Shown here: piece by piece, positions 23,155-30,495 of the stretch
How the letters are laid out: every line of letters starts with the position of its first letter
How positions within the stretch are numbered: the stretch's first letter is position 1
IMG/VR virus record: IMGVR_UViG_3300048922_000477
Location: 1 to 40,762 of that record
Reading direction: 5' to 3' (one strand)
Length of the DNA stretch: 40,762 nucleotides
Source: a virus
Position numbers and translations under genes: made by a program
The notes under the pieces: generated by a model
Database searches by the model: none
What the model was told of the DNA's origin: nothing
Seen by the model: the letters and a program-made list of their open reading frames with translations, nothing else

Positions 23155-25202
23155 GCGCTCGCTCCTGTTTCAATCCAGCCGCCGGCGGCTGGCTGGTGGT
23201 CTGGTTGAGGTTGGATCGCCGCCAGGGCCTGCTCAGGCTCCGGTTCGGCGTGCGGGGCTTCTAGCGCCGGGGTTTCGTCCAGTTCGTCCGGCTCGTCGTG
23301 TTCTTCCAGCACCTCCCAAACACCGGTCGCCGGGTTGAGGGTGGCCAGATACTCAAGGTCGAGGCCGAATTTCTCTTGGCTGATACGTAGCGCTGCCAGG
23401 GCGTACACGAAGCAGTCGAGCGCCTCGTTTCGCTTCTTGCTGGCATCCCAGCGAAGCACGCGGCGCCCTCGGGCCATGATCCATTTCTTGGTTTCGCTGG
23501 TGAGCTGCTTCAGCTCGTCGCCGTCGCAAATCAGGTCGTCCGCCGGGAAGTGAATTAGCCCGGGTACCGGACGCTCGCCGTCCGGCTGGATTTTGAGGCG
23601 GTTGTAAATCACCTCTTTGGCGTTGTCGGTACCGACTTCGGTTAGGTAGGTCTTTGACTTCTTTTCCTTACGCCGTGGGAAGCTGGCAATCGGCTTACCG
23701 TAGGTGCTGGCCCCGAAAATCGGGATCACCCAATGCACGCCATGTTTGCGGCTCTCCGCCCGAACATCGTCCGAATGGTGGCCACCAGAGTCCCAACACC
23801 AACGCTCTACCCGCATCCGCGTACCGTCTGCACGGGTATGCAGCTTATGCAGCTCAAGCCCAACCTTGCGTTTAAGGACCGCGCTGGATGGATCGCCATA
23901 CAGGATGCAGCGGTACACCAGCCACGATTCCTCACCGGCGCCCCAGCCCCAAACCCGCAGCTCGTAACGGTCGTCTTGAGTATCTATCCCGCCAGTCAGC
24001 GCAACGACGCGGGCCGGCACCTTGGCCGCGTAGACCTCACGCCGGCCGTACAGCAACTCCCAGTCGACTTTCTCGGTAAGGTCTTCTTCCCACGGCTCGC
24101 CCAGCGTGGTGTTTACAAAGGTCTTGAGCTTGCCCCGGTCCTTGCCGGCCTTGACGCGCTCGTCTGCGATCTTCACCCACGTTGTGAACGTTGAATAAAT
24201 CGTCCAGATATGGAACGTCAGACGGCGCGGGGTGCGGATAGGCTTATCATCCGCGCCGAACCACTCCATGCTGTCGCGTGTCCAGACGCCGGTTTTCTCG
24301 CAGATATAGCGACCGGTGCGTGACGCCTCGACCATCTGGTAATGCTCAAACGCACAGCCGTTGCCGGATTCGCAGAGGTACCAAGCCTTATCAACTTCGC
24401 CCAGGGCGTCCTTGGACCACTTGAGCCCAAACGCCTCATCCTTGCCGCCCCACTTCAGCGTCTGCTCAGTGCGGCAGTGCGGGCACTGGATGTGAAAGCG
24501 CAACAGGTAGGCCGATTCCTCGGCCGCTCGCGTAATCTGGCAGCTGCCCGCAAGCTTGGGCGTAGAGCCGCGAATCGACTTAGGAAAGGTCGCGCCCTCT
24601 AAACGCTTATCCCCCAGGAAGGTAGGCGAACCCTCGTTGTTAATGTCCGCATCGAAGCTCGACAGCTCGTCGTAGCCCACTTCATCCGGGCTTTTCTCCC
24701 GGTAGTTGCCGGCCGCTTTGCCGCCCAGCCACCACAACACCTTGCGGTTTTCGAAGGTCTTTTGATCTTCGGTATTGTCCTTGTGCTTTTTACCGAACCA
24801 AGGCGCCATGGCCTTAATTACCGGCACGTCGCGAATCATGGGGTCGACGTGCTTTTTCATGATGCCCTTGGCATCGTCGTCGGTCGGGCTCCACATGCAG
24901 ATACTGCGTTTTTTATGCTTGAGCTTGTAGGCGATGTTCGCCATCAGCATCTTGGTGTAACCGATGCGCGCCGATTTCGGCAGGTTAAGCTCATGGATCA
25001 GGTCGTTGCCCATGGCGTTCAGCAACGCCACTTGAAAAAACTCGGTCGTCCATTTGCCCTCTCCGTAGGACGACTCCGACGACATGTAGAAATACTTGTC
25101 GGCCCACTCAACCGCCGTCATAGGCGGGTCAACTTCAAGGTTTTTCAGACCGCGCCGGACAGCCTCAACCAGATCCCTCATCCAGGGTGCCGATGTACTC
25201 AT
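23145..25202 (-). CDS. terminase large subunit (lambda gpA family)
   Basis: 685-aa packaging motor. The N-terminal ATPase has the deviant Walker-A region around residues 76-90 (KSARIGYTKMLMANIAYK) and a Walker-B-like VGYDELSSFD. A zinc-ribbon-like insert has CPHC and CESGNGC. The nuclease domain contains GGIDTQDDRYELRVWGWG (residues 404-421, metal-binding Asp) and ends with CFVYALAALRIS. An acidic Pro-rich tail follows. The family cuts at cos, so the genome is probably packaged by cos cleavage. It overlaps the small subunit gene by 38 nt. Confidence 0.96.
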   Translation of the reverse strand: MSTSAPWMRDLVEAVRRGLKNLEVDPPMTAVEWADKYFYMSSESSYGEGKWTTEFFQVALLNAMGNDLIHELNLPKSARIGYTKMLMANIAYKLKHKKRSICMWSPTDDDAKGIMKKHVDPMIRDVPVIKAMAPWFGKKHKDNTEDQKTFENRKVLWWLGGKAAGNYREKSPDEVGYDELSSFDADINNEGSPTFLGDKRLEGATFPKSIRGSTPKLAGSCQITRAAEESAYLLRFHIQCPHCRTEQTLKWGGKDEAFGLKWSKDALGEVDKAWYLCESGNGCAFEHYQMVEASRTGRYICEKTGVWTRDSMEWFGADDKPIRTPRRLTFHIWTIYSTFTTWVKIADERVKAGKDRGKLKTFVNTTLGEPWEEDLTEKVDWELLYGRREVYAAKVPARVVALTGGIDTQDDRYELRVWGWGAGEESWLVYRCILYGDPSSAVLKRKVGLELHKLHTRADGTRMRVERWCWDSGGHHSDDVRAESRKHGVHWVIPIFGASTYGKPIASFPRRKEKKSKTYLTEVGTDNAKEVIYNRLKIQPDGERPVPGLIHFPADDLICDGDELKQLTSETKKWIMARGRRVLRWDASKKRNEALDCFVYALAALRISQEKFGLDLEYLATLNPATGVWEVLEEHDEPDELDETPALEAPHAEPEPEQALAAIQPQPDHQPAAGGWIETGASAWL

Positions 25203-25716
25203 CTAATAGCTCCGGTATGCGATCTGCCAACCCAGCAGCGGCGTTACGCGTAACGGCAATTTCACTCTCAACAGCTTCCAAGTGACGGACACTGATATCG
25301 GGATGCTTGCGTTTCACGTTCTTGTGGACGGTGTTGAGGGTTGAAGCCAGCAGCGCGGACAAGCTGGCAAGGGCGAACACCATGAATCCGACCGGGACAA
25401 GCTCCTTATCCCCAATCTTGTTTTTGCGTGCCTGGGCGTCGGCTTGCTCACGGGTCAACCTCAGCCGCTCGCAATCGATCTTGTAACCAATGAGCGGATC
25501 GACCTCTAACGCGCCAGGTTGCTGCTTGCCGGTTTGGTGTTGCAGACGGTTGTCCACCACCGACCGAACGTCATAAAACGACTCTCGGCCGATCTTCGCG
25601 ATGGCCGGGACGTCCCATTTATCAAAGGCCTGCACCGAAATACCGAGGCTGTCGGCCATGTTCTTCTTGTTCAGCCAGCCCGGCTGTCGCGTGATCGCGG
25701 TGATCTTCGAAGACAT
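25165..25716 (-). CDS. terminase small subunit (Nu1-like, DUF1441)
   Basis: DNA-recognition subunit of the terminase. The start at ATG 25716 gives MSSKITAITRQPGWLNKKNM, the typical opening of DUF1441 proteins. A GTG at 25746 is in frame but adds atypical sequence. The HTH (MADSLGISVQAFDKWDVPAI) binds the packaging site. A central hydrophobic helix (GFMVFALASLSALLASTL) probably forms the dimer or the large-subunit contact. A GC-rich dyad immediately upstream may be its target. Confidence 0.88.
   Translation of the reverse strand: MSSKITAITRQPGWLNKKNMADSLGISVQAFDKWDVPAIAKIGRESFYDVRSVVDNRLQHQTGKQQPGALEVDPLIGYKIDCERLRLTREQADAQARKNKIGDKELVPVGFMVFALASLSALLASTLNTVHKNVKRKHPDISVRHLEAVESEIAVTRNAAAGLADRIPELLDEYIGTLDEGSG
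25242..25255. repeat. palindrome CGTTACGCGTAACG (copy 6 of 6)
   Basis: Inside the small terminase gene, encoding Val-Thr-Arg-Asn. Identical to the copy in the tape-measure gene. Confidence 0.7.
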
Positions 25717-25760
25717 AACAACAACCAACCTCTGAAAAAGGGTCACACGTAGCGAATGGG

Positions 25761-25800
25761 CGGGGCCCGAATTACCCCCATGAGGGGTGGGGGTCCGGGA
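25761..25800. promoter_or_regulatory. candidate cos/packaging site
   Basis: GC-rich stretch with nested dyads (ACCCCCATGAGGGGTGGGGGT and flanking CGGGGCCCG) in the only sizeable gap directly upstream of the small terminase gene. In lambda-type genomes cos lies just before nu1. I cannot identify the nick positions. It could also be a strong hairpin. Confidence 0.35.
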
Positions 25801-25910
25801 GTACCTTTGGTTTCTCGCCCAAGCCTGCCTGTCAAGCGAAAAAGGCGATGAAACCGAAGAAAAGGGAACTTTTTTTCACCATTTCCCTGCCTTCCCGTCG
25901 ACTACAGCCA

Positions 25911-26648
25911 TCAACGAGCCGAAGCCATCGCTTCAGCCCAGGCGGTGGCTGCGTCAGCCTGATAGTTCGCGTTGACGATGTTCTGCCCGATCTTGAAGAA
26001 CGGGAAAATGGTTCGATACCTGGGTGCTGAATCCGCGAAGATGAACACCGGCCGAACTGCATCGCCCATGCCCATAGACCTGCGCTCCCACACACCCTGC
26101 GTGCCGTCAACATCACCTGAGAAGAAGCGATAGGCGTTGCCCTTACGTCGACTTCTAGCACTGCCACTGGCGTTTGCCTGATAGCCCCGCGTCGATTCAG
26201 CAGCCCCCAGACCCGAGAGGATCTTCAACATCGTGCCGCGTGACACGTTGCCGTACTGATTCATAAAAGCCGTGGTGGGTACGGCGTATTGGCCGCTGCG
26301 CATAATGCCGCGCGCTATCAACGATTTCTCAAAACGCTTGTGAGGCCGCAGGCCACCACTCACCGCCTGCTGAAGGTAAGTGTCGGCAGGAATGCCCGAC
26401 GCCCATGAGTCCTTAAAGTAGACCTCAGCGGCTCGCGCCTTGGTGGCCATTTTTACGAACAGACTGTTCAGCGTGGTCGGGGTGGGCCGGTCCAAGCGTT
26501 TCTGCATCACCGTAATGCTGCCCTTCTTGACCCGCTGGGCCAGTAAGGTCGCGGTGCGAGCCATCACAAATGGAATTTGCTTTTTCTCTAGCTCCCGCAT
26601 GCCCGCAGAAACAGGGAACGCGTCCAGCGACATGTCGACCTTGAACAT
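25911..26648 (-). CDS. hypothetical phage protein, possible structural or minor tail type
   Basis: 245 aa with a strong GGGAGGGACG ribosome site. The protein is basic and mixed alpha/beta, without signal peptide or membrane segment (MARTATLLAQRVKKGSITVM; RPTPTTLNSLFVKMATKARA; AYRFFSGDVDGTQGVWERR; VRPVFIFADSAPRYRTIFPF). The general pattern (bind, short insertion, then KRGxYxRF-like and aromatic end) recalls HK97 gp10-like or minor structural proteins, but I do not recognise a family. It stands between holin and terminase, at the head of the packaging genes. Confidence 0.75.
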   Translation of the reverse strand: MFKVDMSLDAFPVSAGMRELEKKQIPFVMARTATLLAQRVKKGSITVMQKRLDRPTPTTLNSLFVKMATKARAAEVYFKDSWASGIPADTYLQQAVSGGLRPHKRFEKSLIARGIMRSGQYAVPTTAFMNQYGNVSRGTMLKILSGLGAAESTRGYQANASGSARSRRKGNAYRFFSGDVDGTQGVWERRSMGMGDAVRPVFIFADSAPRYRTIFPFFKIGQNIVNANYQADAATAWAEAMASAR

Positions 26649-26671
26649 CGTCCCTCCCGGACTCTGTCGAT

Positions 26672-27016
26672 CTACTGATCGTTAGTGGTACGGCCTGAAG
26701 CCGGGTCGCTAACGCCCGCTTTACGTGCCAAGAATTGCGTGTACAGGCCACCAGCAACATCTGCACCTATCACGGCAATTACGATCCCCAAGCCGGCCGC
26801 CAGGTAGAGGTTGTTCCACAGGGCCATTGCGAGCAGCAACGTTGCCATACCCAACAATCCCGAAGCGAGAAAGCGCAGTGCTACCCGCTGAAGGATTTGG
26901 CGAAGGCCCAGATCGCTGCCTGATGCGCGAAGCATTTCTCCAGACAAACCGGCGAGGCTCAGCAGAACCAACAACCATAGAGGTACATCGGTCAGTGCCT
27001 GATGCTCGGAGTTCAT
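26672..27016 (-). CDS. holin (LydA/phage holin family)
   Basis: 114-aa inner-membrane protein that forms the lesion letting the endolysin out. It shows three hydrophobic segments (about residues 11-28 PLWLLVLLSLAGLSGEML; 48-66 FLASGLLGMATLLLAMALW; 71-92 LYLAAGLGIVIAVIGADVAG) and a short polar tail. GAGGACTCAAG precedes the ATG. It is the first gene of the late operon, separated from its endolysin by about 21 kb, an arrangement common in Pseudomonas prophages. Confidence 0.85.
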   Translation of the reverse strand: MNSEHQALTDVPLWLLVLLSLAGLSGEMLRASGSDLGLRQILQRVALRFLASGLLGMATLLLAMALWNNLYLAAGLGIVIAVIGADVAGGLYTQFLARKAGVSDPASGRTTNDQ

Positions 27017-27093
27017 CTTGAGTCCTCAACTAGGTCGGCCTCCAGGTCGCTGGCATCCGCTTTAGGCAAGGAGACAGGCGTGGGGCCGAAAAC

Positions 27094-27121
27094 AAAAAAG
27101 CCCTGCTCAATGGCAGGGCTT
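27094..27121 (-). terminator. tandem leftward terminator, distal
   Basis: On the minus strand AAGCCCTGC / GCAGGGCTT with a CATTGA loop and a TTTTTTGTTTT tail. Confidence 0.85.
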
Positions 27122-27133
27122 GAAAATGGGAAC

Positions 27134-27161
27134 AAAAAACCCGGCTCAGTGGCCGGGTTTT
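27134..27161 (-). terminator. tandem leftward terminator, proximal
   Basis: On the minus strand a 10-bp stem AAAACCCGGC / GCCGGGTTTT with a CACTGA loop and a TTTTTTG tail. Confidence 0.85.
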
Positions 27162-27225
27162 GGAGGCGTCTCGCTGCGTTCACAGCAAAACACGCTGCTA
27201 TAAAATCAAATCTATTCCGTGCGGA

Positions 27226-27251
27226 AAAGCTTTTTTTCCAAAAAAGAAGCT
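27226..27251 (-). terminator. AT-rich hairpin after the cargo cassette
   Basis: Inverted repeat built on AAGCTT arms (AAGCTTTTTTT / AAAAAGAAGCTT) directly after the HEPN-protein stop. Base composition matches the cassette, not the phage, so it probably travelled with it. Confidence 0.5.
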
Positions 27252-27266
27252 TGGAGTGCCCCTTTA

Positions 27267-28454
27267 TTAATCCTCTTCGTCCTCGCCAAAGTATGGAGAA
27301 ACGTCCTGAAACCCTAAAGCAAGCTTGTAAATTACCTTAGCCACTGGCTCACATATAGAATCGATATCGCCCCGAGCTATGACGCCATTACCAAACCCAT
27401 GAAAGACCAGATTGCGCACTAGATAATATTTGTTTTTTTCAGAGGCCTCAGGATTCTTTCCAACCTTATCCAACAAAACCGAACAGGCCTGCTCAACACT
27501 TGCGACCTCTTCAGAATGTTCCTTCCTTAAAAAATTAAAAACTCTCTTTATACGGTATCCTTCTGCACTCTTCTTACCAAGATCCGAAACAAGCTCTCTT
27601 GTTTTCCAAGCATCACTAGCGTACCCACCAGAGCTGACGACCTTCAAAAAATCTTTAACAACACTTGCAAAAATATTATGCATTAATATTTCAAAAAACT
27701 GGTACTGCAAAAAAAATCTAACTATTGGATCGCACTTTATGGCGTTAGCAGGCAGCACATGCTCCTTTAGAAAGCAGAAGCATGCTTTCTTCAAGTCGGG
27801 ATCTATCGACCTAACATAGATTTTCCCAATCTTATTGAAAGGTTCTTTCTCATTCTTTTCCTTCAGCTCACCCACTTCAAAATCAAATACATTAATTTCT
27901 GCAAGGCTAACCAGAAATTCTTCAACTAGCTCATCCGCTTGTTCACGAGGAACCGCCAATCTTTCCACACCATAAACAGCGACAACAAGATCATCCCCAT
28001 AAAAATCTTGCAAGCTGTATGTTTCACCCCAAGATATGGACACTAGTGATGCTTGTCCTCTAGAACTTTTTAAGAGTTCTAGCACTCCTGCCCAGGCGTA
28101 TGCAGAGCCTACCTCTTGACCCTCGGAGCACAAATTGGAGGTATCTAAATACAATGTCGACGCTGGAAAAACAAAACCAACTGGCTTCTGCGCTTCCGAG
28201 ACTTTGAGCCTGACTTCAGCATAGTCTCCTTCTTGCCAATAATTGCTTTTACAGATTGAAGCTATGTACTCATAGCCTCTAACCTTTTCAAAGTCTGCCG
28301 CGAAATTTGGAACCCGAAGAAAAATTGATTCCTGCTCCTCCTCCTTCTCCTTACCATTCCACAATTCCAAAAGCACACAGGAGTCCCCCTCCACCACTCT
28401 CGGCAAACCAACGGGAGACAGGTCGATAAGCTCATCATCATGTAATACTTGCAT
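27267..28454 (-). CDS. HEPN-motif protein, second gene of an AT-rich cargo cassette (candidate defence effector)
   Basis: 395 aa from ATG 28454, two nt after the stop of the upstream gene, with no clear ribosome site of its own, so it is probably translationally coupled. The N-terminal half (to about residue 210) is mixed alpha/beta and unrecognised. From about residue 230 it is helical (IVRFFLQYQFFEILMHNIFA) and ends with KYYLVRNLVFHGFGNG. This contains Arg347-Asn-x3-His352, the R-x4-H active-site pattern of HEPN ribonucleases, placed after a Tyr-rich helix as in HEPN families with the RNxxxHG motif. The gene is clearly AT-richer than its neighbours. An RNA-cutting toxin role is inferred; no family match could be tested. 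Confidence 0.75.
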   Translation of the reverse strand: MQVLHDDELIDLSPVGLPRVVEGDSCVLLELWNGKEKEEEQESIFLRVPNFAADFEKVRGYEYIASICKSNYWQEGDYAEVRLKVSEAQKPVGFVFPASTLYLDTSNLCSEGQEVGSAYAWAGVLELLKSSRGQASLVSISWGETYSLQDFYGDDLVVAVYGVERLAVPREQADELVEEFLVSLAEINVFDFEVGELKEKNEKEPFNKIGKIYVRSIDPDLKKACFCFLKEHVLPANAIKCDPIVRFFLQYQFFEILMHNIFASVVKDFLKVVSSGGYASDAWKTRELVSDLGKKSAEGYRIKRVFNFLRKEHSEEVASVEQACSVLLDKVGKNPEASEKNKYYLVRNLVFHGFGNGVIARGDIDSICEPVAKVIYKLALGFQDVSPYFGEDEED

Positions 28455-28456
28455 AA

Positions 28457-29623
28457 TCAAAAAAGCTGCGTTCTGGTTTTATGCAATGCACTGTCAATAC
28501 TAGCCCGAAGATCTTTAAAAGAATCTCCTTCCGAGTTAAACAAATCTCTAAAGTAAAACTGGAAAAACATTCGCTGAGCGTTACCAATTTTTTTGGTGTT
28601 TTTGGAGATCCAGTCAAGTGCAGAGTTTAACTCAATAAGAAAGTCCTCTGGCCCCGTACTAAAATACAATCCATCACAAACACCCAAAATATCTTCTAGA
28701 TTTCTGACCACTCGGTGATCTTTTAGTTTACCAACAGCTGCGCCAAAGCCTGCAAACACCTGAGTCTTTTTAAAGCACTGCTTCGCATCTTTACCCCAGA
28801 GCGCCTTACCTTGAACATAATCTTTTGAAATAGATACATCAGCGGCCAACTCTGAAACCTTAGTAAGAAACTTATGTAAAGAATTCACATATTCCTTAAA
28901 CAAATCTCTATCATTATTTTCATGAGACAGCTTTTCTAGACTTTTAATATTTTCAAGTAGATCAGTTCGCTCCAAAGGCTGCTCATTCCTTTCAAGATAG
29001 GAATTAAAGCCCTCAATAACTTCTTTAAAATTGTATTCATTCAACTGAGTTGCATGTTCACTATCAACTTCCCTTACAAACCTAATACCTTCAACGCCGG
29101 TATTATGGTACTCCCAATACAACATTTCAATCTGTTGCCGGAGAGACATTGGGGTCTGCCCACTATTTAGGGTCAACATCCTGTAAAGAATACCGATTTT
29201 ATTAAGCCCCATATAAACTTCGACTCTAATAGGGGTTTTCTTAATAACGTCAAGATCTTGCTGTGATGTTTCAGCAATAACATCTTTAAAAGAGTGCGTT
29301 CGTTGCAAGCCATCCAATACTAGTAAATCGCCCCTACGACGGTCAATAGCTTCGATTACTGCTGCATTATCTCTTGGTGCTTGGTTTCCATTTTCACGAA
29401 CATCAAAACTAAGCGCCAATACAATAGGGGGTATAACACAACCTCGCTTAATGTCGTCTCGAAGAAGTGAATAAACGGTCTTAGAAGATGTAACCCTTTT
29501 GCGCTGGAATGGGTTTTTATCCATCGCATCAGTTATTAAATCGAGATACTCTCCAAGAGTAGTTTCGATCAAAACATTTTCCGAATTAATGCGATGATCA
29601 TAAATCCTAGACTTTACTTCCAT
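28457..29623 (-). CDS. DUF262/ParB-superfamily-like protein, first gene of the cargo cassette
   Basis: 388 aa from ATG 29623 (GGGGTGGGAA upstream; a TTG at 29680 is less likely). LLVLDGLQRTHSF at residues 100-112 matches the DGxQR signature of the ParB/DUF262/DGQHR superfamily. It is preceded by VIPPIVLAL and followed by YRMLTLNSGQTPMSLRQQIE (147-166), resembling the FxxLNxxGxPLSxxE element of DUF262 proteins. In GmrSD-type and related systems this fold binds nucleotide or DNA and drives a partner nuclease. There is no HNH (DUF1524) domain in this protein; the HEPN-motif protein downstream may take that place. The C-terminal 220 residues are helical and unassigned. AT-rich, consistent with transfer. 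Confidence 0.75.
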   Translation of the reverse strand: MEVKSRIYDHRINSENVLIETTLGEYLDLITDAMDKNPFQRKRVTSSKTVYSLLRDDIKRGCVIPPIVLALSFDVRENGNQAPRDNAAVIEAIDRRRGDLLVLDGLQRTHSFKDVIAETSQQDLDVIKKTPIRVEVYMGLNKIGILYRMLTLNSGQTPMSLRQQIEMLYWEYHNTGVEGIRFVREVDSEHATQLNEYNFKEVIEGFNSYLERNEQPLERTDLLENIKSLEKLSHENNDRDLFKEYVNSLHKFLTKVSELAADVSISKDYVQGKALWGKDAKQCFKKTQVFAGFGAAVGKLKDHRVVRNLEDILGVCDGLYFSTGPEDFLIELNSALDWISKNTKKIGNAQRMFFQFYFRDLFNSEGDSFKDLRASIDSALHKTRTQLF

Positions 29624-29657
29624 TTCCCACCCCAAGACACCAGTAGACAAAAAATCA

Positions 29658-29685
29658 ATACTAGAAAACGACAAAATCAAATCAA
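29658..29685 (-). promoter_or_regulatory. possible promoter of the cargo cassette
   Basis: On the minus strand TTGATT, a 16-bp gap, then TAGTAT, about 35 bp upstream of the 29623 start. Both hexamers match consensus at 4 of 6 positions, so this is weak. It would let the cassette be expressed in the lysogen. Confidence 0.25.
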
Positions 29686-29780
29686 GCTTTAAATCTTTTG
29701 AGCAAACCGTTGCGATCAGCTAGACAAAAATGCAACTTAGCAGAACACCTCGACCGAATCCACCTTGGACTCAGCCTTTT

Positions 29781-30170
29781 CTACGCTACTTTCCTCATAA
29801 AATCCAAAGCACAATCAATCCAAGCAGCTCCCGCTCTGGCTAGCTCTCTAGCTTTACCCTCGCTAATTCCGTAGTGCTTGCCCACCCGGGTCATTGGCCA
29901 TTTGGCTCCGTAGTATAGCCAAATAATATCCCCCATCTGCTGATCGCGGTGAGCGAGTTTAGCGACTGCATTGTCTACGGCCATCGCCCAGTCATCAGTG
30001 ATGCAGTAATTTTTGCTTACAGACACTTGCGGCATCGCCTGACGCATCAGAGCAAATGTAGGAGAAGCACAACTAGGCACCCCAGCACCGTCTATCCGCC
30101 ACCAACCCCACTGCTCCAACAGATACTCGGTGTCGCCTAACGGCCGGCCTGCAGGCTTACGAATCATCAT
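29781..30170 (-). CDS. Q-type antitermination protein
   Basis: Late-gene regulator expected to load on RNA polymerase at the late promoter and suppress downstream terminators. 129 aa with the family pattern: RPLGDTEYLLEQWGWWRIDG, WAMAVDNAVAKLAHRDQQMG, IIWLYYGAKWPMTRVGKHYG (HTH-like) and ARAGAAWIDCALDF at the end. It is the last early gene before the cargo cassette and late operon, the lambda Q position. Tandem Met codons at 30170 and 30167 leave the exact start open. The several hairpins inside the late operon fit its role. Confidence 0.85.
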   Translation of the reverse strand: MMIRKPAGRPLGDTEYLLEQWGWWRIDGAGVPSCASPTFALMRQAMPQVSVSKNYCITDDWAMAVDNAVAKLAHRDQQMGDIIWLYYGAKWPMTRVGKHYGISEGKARELARAGAAWIDCALDFMRKVA

Positions 30171-30174
30171 GCTC

Positions 30175-30495
30175 TCAATCCCCTGTGTAATTTGTTCCGC
30201 CTGCTCCCAGGCGGTTTGGTTGCTCGTATTGGCTTTGTGGCCCTATCGGTGCTGGAGGAGTCTTTAACGCCAAGACTTCGCGCTGTACCTGCTGCAATTT
30301 GAAACTCAATTGGGTGACCAACTCGTCGACTGAAAGCACCAACTTGGTCCCCTGAACAACCCAACCTGAGCCGTTGCAATCCGTGCAAACCAGCTCATAA
30401 AACACCCCCGCCACTACCGCCTTACCCTTGCAGATCGAGCAGGGTTCAAGCTCGATCCGCTCCCGCTTAAAGCCAGGCCCCTGTCGTTTCTGCAC
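30175..30495 (-). CDS. zinc-finger (DnaJ-like CxxCxGxG) phage protein
   Basis: 106 aa. Two CxxC pairs (Cys19/Cys22 and Cys37/Cys40, the second in CTDCNGSGW) form a DnaJ-type zinc site. A helical region (LSVDELVTQLSFKLQQVQRE) and a Pro/Gly-rich tail follow. It overlaps the end of the recombinase gene by 29 nt and ends 5 nt before Q. Small zinc-ribbon proteins next to Q are common in lambdoid phages, but the function is unknown. Confidence 0.8.
   Translation of the reverse strand: MQKRQGPGFKRERIELEPCSICKGKAVVAGVFYELVCTDCNGSGWVVQGTKLVLSVDELVTQLSFKLQQVQREVLALKTPPAPIGPQSQYEQPNRLGAGGTNYTGD

Larger units (their letters stand above)
27017..27266. other. intergenic region with terminators, upstream of the late operon
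   Basis: No gene. It holds two tandem leftward terminators (27094-27121 and 27134-27161) and an AT-rich hairpin (27226-27251). A late transcript coming from the Q region must cross all three to reach the holin, or a promoter must lie within 27166-27225. I see no convincing promoter there. Confidence 0.6.

Noticed and set aside
27085-27170. Repeated hairpins considered as a CRISPR-like or REP array
   Set aside because: Only two units with different stems, each with a T-run; they are ordinary terminators. No CRISPR array was seen in the window.
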